In this document: one piece after another, positions 43,053 through 49,562 of the stretch
Layout: every line of letters starts with the position of its first letter
Numbering within the stretch: the stretch's first letter is position 1
Notes under the pieces: generated by a model
What the model saw: the letters and a program-made list of their open reading frames with translations, nothing else
What the model was told of the DNA's origin: nothing
Databases searched by the model: none
Position numbers and translations under genes: made by a program
NCBI GenBank assembly: GCA_017453565.1
Contig: JAFTEQ010000023.1
Coordinates: forward strand, 1-49,562
Direction of reading: 5' to 3'
Length of the DNA stretch: 49,562 nucleotides
From: Bacteroidales bacterium
GTDB lineage: Bacteria; Bacteroidota; Bacteroidia; Bacteroidales; UBA932

Positions 43053-44681
43053 ATGAAAAAGTTGTTGTTTCTCCTGACGGCTGCGGCCCTGTTTGCCGTA
43101 TCCTGTACCGACAAGGGCGGAGGTTCCGAGTCCCCGTCGGTGTACTTCAAGAGTTTCGGCTTCTACAAGGCCGACAACCCTGCGCTTGACAAAGACTATG
43201 TCGCGTCGGGGAACCTTAAATCGGCTTCCGAGATTGAAGTGATCCTTCCCAACGACATCGATCCGGCCGTGTTTGCCGAACTTGCACCCCGTTTCGAGGT
43301 GAACGCTGAAAACGTGATCGTGAAGGTAGGAGACGACATCCTCCTTCCCGCCGACCAGAAACCGGCAGATTCCGGTGCAGCCGGCGCTCCGGCAAGTCGT
43401 GGCGACGGCGATGGTTCCTCCGATGAACCAGGACCCGAGGAGGCCAGTTATATCTATTCCCTCGACCTGCGCAAACCGGTCGAACTCATCCTTTCCGACG
43501 GTAAGCTCTACAAGAATTATCTGCTGAGCGCCGGAATCCAGACCCCCTGGAAGAAGGTGGCCGAAGGCTCCGCAGCCATTTTCGGTGGTGCCATCAAGCC
43601 GGCCTATGACTCCAAGGGCGACCAGTTCTATCTGGCCGGTGCGCTGATCGCTGAGAATAGTGCGGAACGCTATCCTGTTCTGTACAGTTTCAAGAACGGC
43701 GCCATTTCGCCGGCCGTGGGTTCTGACGGTGTCATTGCCCAGCGTCAGTCTGCCGGCTGCAACAACGTGGCTGTGGCTTCCGACGGTACGCCTTACGTTG
43801 CCTTTACCGATTATGTCGTGCTTTCTGAAGGCGCTAGCGCCACCGCCCGCGTATCTGTTGCGAGCGTGAAGAACGGTGCGGCGAGTATTGTCGGGTCTGC
43901 CGGAGCCATCTATGCGGCCAATACCAGCTATGAAATCGAGGTGTTCCCCTTCGCTGCCAACAAGGTTTGGGCGGCCATGACCAACAATGCCAACGTGACT
44001 ACGGCACCGGCGTTGAATCGCCGTCTGCTCAACCTCGCCAGTTTCGATGGCAGTGCCTGGACCAACGCCGTAGCCATTGCCGGCCGCAGCGCTACCGATT
44101 ATGGCTACTTCCCGCGTTCCGTATTCAATGGCAGCAAAGGCTGGCTGTTCCTGGCCAACCAGAACGTGGGCACGTATTCCGTCTATAAGAACGAAGGCAC
44201 CGACTGGTCCGCCGTGGCGGAGAGTGTGTTCCCCATTGACAAGGACGGTACTGCGCTTGCAAAGGCGGCGGTTTCTTATTACGGTGGCCTGGGTGTAGAC
44301 GCTTCCGGCAATGCTTACATCATCGGACACGGCAAACTGGATGGCTCGAATTGGGCCTGCTCGCTCCAGAAGATTGGTGCCAACGGCGCTTTGTCCTTCG
44401 TTGGCGGCATCATCCCCGGCACGGAAAGCAGCAACGGTTCCGTGAAAGCGCATGTGGCGTTTGCCGCTGACGGAACGCCTTATGTTTCGTTCCAGTCCCG
44501 TGGTGGTTCGCAGCAGCCGATGGTCTCGCGCCTCGACGCCGCCAGCGGTTCCTGGATCACCGAGGCTATCAGCCCTGTCAAGGTGGGCGATGAGGTGATC
44601 ATCGCCTCCGACAAGAACGGCAAGCTCTTCATCTTCGCCGTTGAAGACGATACCGACCACGTTGTGGTCTGGGCTCTCTGA
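43053..44681 (+). CDS. Large surface lipoprotein with propeller-like C-terminus (PUL2)
   Basis: 542 residues, not matched to a named family. Lipobox AVSC (Cys18). A first beta domain (about 25-100), resembling DUF5018-type N-terminal domains, is followed by an acidic, Gly/Ser/Pro-rich linker (about 103-133, ASRGDGDGSSDEPGPEEAS). The rest (about 140-542) has repeated strands such as VAVASDGTPYVAFTDY, GVDASGNAYIIGHG, FAADGTPYVSFQSRG and IIASDKNGKLFIFAVED, suggesting a beta-propeller. It sits in the SusE/F position, so glycan binding is the first guess; no catalytic motif is evident. Confidence 0.78.
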   Translation: MKKLLFLLTAAALFAVSCTDKGGGSESPSVYFKSFGFYKADNPALDKDYVASGNLKSASEIEVILPNDIDPAVFAELAPRFEVNAENVIVKVGDDILLPADQKPADSGAAGAPASRGDGDGSSDEPGPEEASYIYSLDLRKPVELILSDGKLYKNYLLSAGIQTPWKKVAEGSAAIFGGAIKPAYDSKGDQFYLAGALIAENSAERYPVLYSFKNGAISPAVGSDGVIAQRQSAGCNNVAVASDGTPYVAFTDYVVLSEGASATARVSVASVKNGAASIVGSAGAIYAANTSYEIEVFPFAANKVWAAMTNNANVTTAPALNRRLLNLASFDGSAWTNAVAIAGRSATDYGYFPRSVFNGSKGWLFLANQNVGTYSVYKNEGTDWSAVAESVFPIDKDGTALAKAAVSYYGGLGVDASGNAYIIGHGKLDGSNWACSLQKIGANGALSFVGGIIPGTESSNGSVKAHVAFAADGTPYVSFQSRGGSQQPMVSRLDAASGSWITEAISPVKVGDEVIIASDKNGKLFIFAVEDDTDHVVVWAL

Positions 44682-45808
44682 TGCTCCGCCTCTCCAAGGC
44701 GATCCTGACGCTGGCGCTAAGCGCGGCGGCGGTCCTGCCGGTGGCGGGACGGCCGCTGCGCGTTGCGCTGGTGGGCGATCCCCAGGTGAATTCACAGGCC
44801 GAACTCGACTATGCCCGGCGCAGCGTCTACCGTGAACTGCGCGAGCGGGGAGACCTCGACCTGGTGCTTGTCCTGGGCGATCTCGTGAACGAAAAAACCG
44901 AACTCATCGCGCCCAGCGAGGCCAGCCTCGATTCGCTTGGCTGTCCGTGGCTGCGCGTGAACGGCAACCACGACGGCCCCGACCCGGTGAAGGATACTTC
45001 CTTTGTACGGGGCGGAGTCCGTTTCGTGTTGCTCAATAACATCCGCCGCACGAAAAAGGGTTATGAAGGCGGGCTGAACCCCCGCCAGAGCATCTGGTTG
45101 GAAACCCTGGTACGTGAAGCGCCCGGAAGTGAACCCTTCGTGGTCTGCACGCACATACCCCTTGCGCAAAGCAAGGGACGCGACTCGCTCGCGAACATCC
45201 TCGCCCGCCGGGAGCGGTTGCTGCTGGTGAGCGCCCATCTTCATCAGGTGGTGCGCCGCAGTACCGACGGCGGCGTCGAAGACCTGAACGTTGGGGCCAG
45301 CTGCGGCAGCTGGTGGCGGGGCGTCAAAGGTCCCGACGGCATTCCCTACGGACTCATGAACTGCGGTGCCCCGAGGGGCTATTTCCTGGCGGATTTCGCC
45401 CCCGCCCGCAAGACTTGGTACCGGCTCGACTACAAATGCATCGGCCGTCCGTCGGACGAGCGCGCTTCGGCCAGGTACGTGCCGGAAGGACTGATGGTCA
45501 ACGTCTTCGGAGGATCCGTAGACGGTGCGCTCCAGGTCCGGACCAGACAGGGCTGGCAACGTGCCGCCCATTGTTATACCGTCGCGTCCGAAGTGCGCGA
45601 TGTGATCAGCTTCAATTATTCCAAGCCCCGCGAATACCGGAAGGAACACAAAGATGAGTTCATTCCCGCGCGGCGGCTGCCTTCACCCCATGTGTGGGTG
45701 CTTTACGGCGTCACGCCCGACGATCTCCCCTCTGACGAAGTGCAGCTTCGTTACCGCGACGCCTCGATGCGTTTCCGTACGTCTGTCATCCCGAATCAAC
45801 CAAACTGA
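44681..45808 (+). CDS. Calcineurin-like metallophosphoesterase (PUL2)
   Basis: 375 residues. Signal peptide to about residue 23 (LPVAGR). Metal motifs in order: GDPQ (replacing GDxH, as in Bacteroidetes members), LGDLVNE, NGNHDG, CTHIP and SAHLHQ (for GHxH). The C-terminal part (about 260-375, VNVFGGSVDGALQVRTRQGW) resembles the MetallophosC domain. It should be a secreted phosphoesterase, perhaps removing phosphate from a decorated glycan or glycoprotein; the substrate is unknown. The start shares its A with the upstream TGA. Confidence 0.87.
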   Translation: MLRLSKAILTLALSAAAVLPVAGRPLRVALVGDPQVNSQAELDYARRSVYRELRERGDLDLVLVLGDLVNEKTELIAPSEASLDSLGCPWLRVNGNHDGPDPVKDTSFVRGGVRFVLLNNIRRTKKGYEGGLNPRQSIWLETLVREAPGSEPFVVCTHIPLAQSKGRDSLANILARRERLLLVSAHLHQVVRRSTDGGVEDLNVGASCGSWWRGVKGPDGIPYGLMNCGAPRGYFLADFAPARKTWYRLDYKCIGRPSDERASARYVPEGLMVNVFGGSVDGALQVRTRQGWQRAAHCYTVASEVRDVISFNYSKPREYRKEHKDEFIPARRLPSPHVWVLYGVTPDDLPSDEVQLRYRDASMRFRTSVIPNQPN

Positions 45809-45814
45809 ACCAAT

Positions 45815-47695
45815 ATGACACGAATCAACCACATGTTTGTCCTGGGACTGGCCTGCATGGCCCTGCTGCTGTCGTCCTGCTGCCGGAAGCAGGCTCCTGT
45901 GGCTCAGGAGCAGGCGCTCAACGAAGGCCTCGCCCCGCAGATCACCAACATCGGCGCCCGCAGCGGCTGGCTGCTCGACGGCGAATGGAAGAGTATCGTC
46001 GACCTCTACGAGACCGGCTACTACGACTACCGTCGCGCCCCCATGCCTACGGGGAGGACCTATTTCCGCGAGGATTCCTTCTACGACGACCCCACCCAGC
46101 TCGTGGAGATCGATTTCGACCGCGCCCCCACGCTCAAGGTGCCGGGCGACTGGAACACCCAGCGCAAGGACCTCTATTATTATGAGGGCAGCGTATGGTA
46201 CCGCCGTGCGTTCGAAGTGCCGCAGCAGGAGGGGAAGCGCTACTTCCTCTATTTCGAGGGCGCCAACTACGAGACGGTGGTGGGCCTGAACGGAAAGGTG
46301 CTGGGTAAGCATACGGGCGGATTCACCCCCTTCAACTTCGAGATTACGGACGGCCTCCGCCCGGGTTCTAACAACGTCACGGCCATGGTGAGCAACAAGC
46401 GCCGCCTCGAGAACGTGCCCACCATCAATTTCGACTGGTGGAATTATGGCGGTCTCACCCGCAGCGTGCGGGTGGTGGAGACCCCCGCAACCTTCATCCG
46501 CGACTATAGCCTCCAGCTTAAGAAAGGTTCCATGAACACGCTTGCCGGCTGGGTGCAGCTCGATGGGGCCCAGGCGCAGCAGAAGGTCTGCGTGGAGATC
46601 CCCGAACTGGGCCTCTCCCAGGAGCTGAGCACCGATGCGAAGGGCTATGCCTCCTTTGAAGTGGCCGCTGAACCCGAACTCTGGTGCCCCGAAAACCCCA
46701 AACTCTACGCCGTCTGCTTCAAGGCCGAGACCGACAGCGTCTCCGACCGCATCGGCTTCCGCTGCATCGAAACCCGGGGCAACGCCATCTTCCTGAACGG
46801 CAAGCAGGTGTTCCTGCGTGGTGTGAGCGTGCACGACGAGCAGCCTCTCGAGGGTGGCGGCCGCGCCTACAGCCCCGAACACGCCCGCCAGACCCTTCAG
46901 TGGGTGAAGGAGATGAACGGCAATTTCGTGCGCCTGGCCCACTATCCGCACAACGAGGCCATGATCCGCACGGCCGAGGAAATGGGCATCATGGTCTGGT
47001 CCGAGATTCCGGTCTACTGGACCATCGCCTGGGACAACCCCGACACCTACGCCAACGCCATCAACCAGCTGAGCGAGAACATCACGCGCGACCGGAACCG
47101 TTGCAACATCGTCATCTGGTCCGTGGCCAATGAGACCCCGCTCAGCGACGCCCGCCTGAAGTTCCTCTCCGGCCTCATCGACAAGGCCCGCGAACTCGAC
47201 GACACGCGTCTGGTGAGCGCCGCCATGGAGAAGGAGTACATCGACGAGGAGAAGGCCCTGCTCACGGTGGTGGACCCGCTGGCCGAGAAGGTGGACCTGA
47301 TGAGCTTCAACCAGTACGTGGGCTGGTATGACGGCGATTCCGACAAGTGCGACCGCGTTACCTGGACCTTCAGGATCAACAAGCCCGTGCTTATCTCCGA
47401 GTTCGGCGGCGGCGCCAAGGCCGGCCGGCACGGCGCCCGGAACGAGCGCTTCACCGAGGAGTACATGGAGTATATGTATCAGAAGAACGTGGCGATGCTT
47501 TCCCGCATCCCCGGCCTGTCCGGCGCCACGCCCTGGATCCTCAAGGACTTCCGCAGCCCCAAACGCATGCTTGTGGGCATCCAGGACGACTACAACCGCA
47601 AGGGCGTCGTCTCCGAGTTCGGCGAAAAGAAACTCGCCTTCTACGTGATGCAGGACTGGTACGCCCGCCTGCGCGACGAATACGCCGCCAAATAA
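45815..47695 (+). CDS. GH2-family glycoside hydrolase lipoprotein (beta-glucuronidase/galactosidase-like)
   Basis: 626 residues. Lipobox LLSSC (about Cys22). The sugar-binding jelly roll (about 45-225, KVPGDWNTQ, LYYYEGSVWYRRAFEVP, DWWNYGGLTRSVRVVE), Ig-like domain (about 226-320) and TIM barrel (about 325-626) follow. IWSVANETP carries the acid/base Glu440 and VLISEFGGGA the nucleophile Glu529. HDEQPLEGGGRAYSPEHARQTL is a typical GH2 loop. It is short for a beta-galactosidase and closer to beta-glucuronidase size. Last gene of PUL2, 6 bp after the phosphoesterase gene and followed by a terminator. Confidence 0.93.
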   Translation: MTRINHMFVLGLACMALLLSSCCRKQAPVAQEQALNEGLAPQITNIGARSGWLLDGEWKSIVDLYETGYYDYRRAPMPTGRTYFREDSFYDDPTQLVEIDFDRAPTLKVPGDWNTQRKDLYYYEGSVWYRRAFEVPQQEGKRYFLYFEGANYETVVGLNGKVLGKHTGGFTPFNFEITDGLRPGSNNVTAMVSNKRRLENVPTINFDWWNYGGLTRSVRVVETPATFIRDYSLQLKKGSMNTLAGWVQLDGAQAQQKVCVEIPELGLSQELSTDAKGYASFEVAAEPELWCPENPKLYAVCFKAETDSVSDRIGFRCIETRGNAIFLNGKQVFLRGVSVHDEQPLEGGGRAYSPEHARQTLQWVKEMNGNFVRLAHYPHNEAMIRTAEEMGIMVWSEIPVYWTIAWDNPDTYANAINQLSENITRDRNRCNIVIWSVANETPLSDARLKFLSGLIDKARELDDTRLVSAAMEKEYIDEEKALLTVVDPLAEKVDLMSFNQYVGWYDGDSDKCDRVTWTFRINKPVLISEFGGGAKAGRHGARNERFTEEYMEYMYQKNVAMLSRIPGLSGATPWILKDFRSPKRMLVGIQDDYNRKGVVSEFGEKKLAFYVMQDWYARLRDEYAAK

Positions 47696-47732
47696 TTTTT
47701 CTGCACGGCAGGCCCACCTGCCCCTTGGAGCG

Positions 47733-47766
47733 GAGGCCGACTGAAAAGGGTCGGCCTCTGTTTTTT
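47733..47766 (+). terminator. Rho-independent terminator of PUL2
   Basis: GAGGCCGAC (47733-47741) and GTCGGCCTC (47750-47758) form a perfect 9-bp stem with an 8-nt loop, followed by TGTTTTTT. It closes the nearly gap-free plus-strand run that began at 29672. Confidence 0.92.
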
Positions 47767-48207
47767 GTGCGCCAGGCTCCGCCGCGGCGGCTGTTGCCCC
47801 GCCCCTCAAAACACCGGGGACCTGTCGCAGAAACCCCGGGAAAGTGTTCTAGGTCCCCATGAAAACTCCGGGACCTGTCGCAGAAAACCCGGAAAACCGT
47901 TCCAGGTCCCTCTGAAAACCCCCGAACCTGTCACAAAAAACCCAGAAAACCGCTCCAGGTCGGGCCGGCCGCTGTGAGGAGGGCCCTCGCTGAGCCCACC
48001 GCAGCGGCGTGCCGGAGCCGCCGAGCGTGCTTTTGCGAGGCGGCGGTACGTTGCAGCCATACAGTTCCGGCAGAATCCTTCTCCGGGAATCCTGATACCG
48101 CACTGCCCCCTCAAATGACTAGATGACCATTCTTTTTTATGGGAGTAAAAAAAAAGATATTTATGTTTTCGATAGATTTTGTCTTTTGTACGGCGTATCT
48201 TGCCGCC
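47767..48207. other. Non-coding stretch upstream of the RAYT gene
   Basis: Holds three tandem hairpin repeats (47816-47964), then a GC-rich part with arms CCTCGC (47985-47990) and GCGAGG (48035-48040), then an AT-rich segment (48120-48195) that is probably the promoter region of the transposase gene. TATCTTGC (48196-48203) is an imperfect -7 element 4 nt before the ATG. No other gene is supported. Confidence 0.7.
47816..47964. repeat. Three tandem REP-like hairpin repeats, 53-bp period
   Basis: Copy 1 (47816-47858) has 8-bp feet GGGGACCT/AGGTCCCC; copy 2 (47870-47910) GGGACCTG/CAGGTCCC; copy 3 (47921-47964) CCCGAACCTG/CAGGTCGGG with one bulged A. The shared interior reads about TCGCAGAAAACCCGGAAAAC. 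The feet of copy 3 changed on both sides and still pair. A fourth copy lies just after the RAYT gene. Confidence 0.82.
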
Positions 48208-49071
48208 ATGAAAGGATATTATCACTATTGTTCCAAGGGGTTCAAGAGCGAGATACTCTATGCCTCAGAAGAAGAATACACTGCCGGAGTAAATAGGCTT
48301 GCCGTATGTGCCGCGATAAACATCAATGGAGGGGAGCCTGTCTCCGTTCTTGCGTATTGCCTGATGGATAATCATTTCCATTTAATCCTTCACGGAGAGG
48401 AATCGGCGTGTGAGCGGTATGCGCTAAACTATAAAAAACTGACGGCAATGTGGGTCTCGCGCAACCGGGGGCATCCTTTGGCCGAAACCATCGAACCCGG
48501 CCATTGGTTCGTTTCGCCTCAAAAACTGGGGGAGAAGATCGTCTATGTGTTACGCAACCCGGTCGCGGCAGGTATGCGTGTAGTGCCGCAGGGATATCGC
48601 TGGTCTTCCGCTCATCTGATGTTCAGTGACTGGAGGCCGCTTACAATGAAGAAAGTGTCCGAATGCAGCGTTAGAGAAGTGGGGCGGATCTGCGGCTCGA
48701 AGGAGAGGCTCCCGGAATCCTGGCTTTTGACGCAAGACTCCGTCTGGCCGGGCTCTTTTGTGCAAGCTGCTGCGGCGGAAAACTGTTTCAAGTCGGTGGG
48801 CTCGTTTATGTTCGACTTGAACAACGGAAACATAGACCGGGAGACGGAAGAAGAAATGCTGGCGGGTAATTACTCCCTTCCCGATGCGGAAATAAAAGAA
48901 CGTGCCGTTGAACTGTCGATGGAGTACTACCGGAAGGAAACTGTTAGCAAATGCTCTCCGGAAGAGAGGGTTATGTTGGCGCGTATCCTTAGGAAGGAGT
49001 TGCAGTGCAACCACAAGCAACTGGCCCGCGTGCTCCGTCTAAATACCGATGAATTGAAGCGGCTGGTGTAG
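48208..49071 (+). CDS. REP-associated tyrosine transposase (Y1_Tnp/RAYT, IS200-like)
   Basis: 287 residues from ATG 48208, which starts the family's usual N-terminus (MKGYYHYCSKGF). CLMDNHFHLILHG holds the HxH metal site (His56, His58), and EKIVYVLRNPVAAG the candidate catalytic Tyr113. The C-terminus (about 250-287, LRKELQCNHKQLARVLRLNTDELKRLV) is a helix-turn-helix. The protein would nick and move single-stranded hairpin DNA. The gene is a single copy without IS-type ends, flanked by copies of a hairpin repeat (47816-47964 and 49078-49129), the classical RAYT/REP setting. Lower GC than the neighbouring PUL. Confidence 0.9.
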   Translation: MKGYYHYCSKGFKSEILYASEEEYTAGVNRLAVCAAININGGEPVSVLAYCLMDNHFHLILHGEESACERYALNYKKLTAMWVSRNRGHPLAETIEPGHWFVSPQKLGEKIVYVLRNPVAAGMRVVPQGYRWSSAHLMFSDWRPLTMKKVSECSVREVGRICGSKERLPESWLLTQDSVWPGSFVQAAAAENCFKSVGSFMFDLNNGNIDRETEEEMLAGNYSLPDAEIKERAVELSMEYYRKETVSKCSPEERVMLARILRKELQCNHKQLARVLRLNTDELKRLV

Positions 49072-49077
49072 AAACAA

Positions 49078-49129
49078 GGGACCTGTCGCAAAAACCCCGG
49101 AAAACTGCTCCAGGTCGGGCCGGCCGCTG
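49078..49129. repeat. Fourth REP-like hairpin repeat, 7 bp after the RAYT stop
   Basis: GGGACCTGTCGCAAAAACCC opens the copy at 49078, and it closes with CAGGTCGGG (49111-49119). The GACCTG/CAGGTC feet pair over 6 bp. From CAGGTC on, 19 bases are identical to the end of copy 3 (47956-47974). The left foot is of the copy 1/2 type and the right foot of the copy 3 type. Confidence 0.8.
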
Positions 49130-49149
49130 CTGGGAGGGCACGAAAAGGT

Positions 49150-49179
49150 CCTCCTCGTGGCGGCGGTTGAGCGAGGAGG
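49150..49179. repeat. 8-bp inverted repeat downstream of RAYT repeat
   Basis: CCTCCTCG (49150-49157) pairs with CGAGGAGG (49172-49179). A similar weaker pair (CCTCGC/GCGAGG) follows copy 3 on the other side, so this may be part of a longer repeated unit. Confidence 0.5.
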
Positions 49180-49181
49180 CG

Positions 49182-49211
49182 AAAAAAGAGACCGGAACAA
49201 AACCGGTCTCT
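49182..49211 (-). terminator. Rho-independent terminator of eno
   Basis: AGAGACCGG (49187-49195) and CCGGTCTCT (49203-49211) form a perfect 9-bp stem with a 7-nt loop. On the minus strand it is followed by six T, 47 bp after the enolase stop. Confidence 0.92.
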
Positions 49212-49258
49212 AATTCTAGTTGGGTGCCCGCAGGGGCATCCCGTCGCCAAGCAAAATC

Positions 49259-49562
<304 letters not shown>

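Noticed and set aside
47816..47964. CRISPR-like array
   Set aside because: Three units with 53-bp period, but each unit is a palindrome with conserved interior; gaps are only 10-11 bp, too short for spacers, and no cas genes are present.

Overview
The window looks like chromosome of a high-GC member of Bacteroidota, order Bacteroidales. Evidence: two SusC/SusD pairs in polysaccharide utilisation loci (PULs), many lipoproteins with a Cys lipobox, TAnnTTTG-type -7 promoter elements instead of sigma70 boxes, an RsgA, RecO and polyprenyl synthetase of Bacteroidales type, and an enolase fragment at the right edge. Genes are packed tightly, with many 4-bp ATGA stop/start overlaps. Species cannot be fixed from the sequence alone.

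Layout. (1) 1-546: non-coding, filled with inverted and direct repeats, ending in the terminator of PUL1. (2) 13525 down to 547, minus strand: a five-gene pectin PUL: a GH28-GH105 fusion lipoprotein, a PL1 pectate lyase lipoprotein, SusC, SusD, and a large surface lipoprotein with fibronectin-like, beta-helix and duplicated C-terminal domains. Together they would cut homogalacturonan outside the cell, import oligomers through SusCD, and remove unsaturated end sugars. (3) 13.6-20.7 kb: an accessory zone of visibly lower GC. It holds a YgjP-like metallopeptidase, a six-gene minus-strand operon of small secreted or membrane proteins (two with the VDLGLSV motif), and a plus-strand run of YbaK plus alternating lipoproteins and small beta-barrels. 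(4) 20.7-21.9 kb: a YhcG/DUF1016 nuclease pseudogene next to a repeat-rich stretch. (5) 29597 down to 21950, minus strand: polyprenyl synthetase, rsgA, MATE transporter, GH36 alpha-galactosidase, rnr. (6) 29672-34816, plus strand: nucleoside hydrolase-like lipoprotein, U32 peptidase, S41 protease, rdgB, recO. (7) 34843-47695: a tricorn-type protease only 3 bp upstream of a second PUL (SusC, SusD, two lipoproteins, calcineurin-like phosphoesterase, GH2), closed by a strong terminator. (8) 47.8-49.2 kb: a REP-associated tyrosine transposase (RAYT) between copies of a ~43-bp hairpin repeat. (9) The 3' part of eno on the minus strand with its terminator.

The most unusual signals are non-coding. 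One is the RAYT with its four hairpin repeats, whose feet change in a partly paired way. The other is a dispersed structured element (321-438 and 21748-21887) with a nearly constant core inside long stems of unrelated sequence. Several genes also have their -7 element only 4-7 nt before the ATG, which suggests leaderless or very short-leader transcripts. Neither PUL has a regulator gene next to it.
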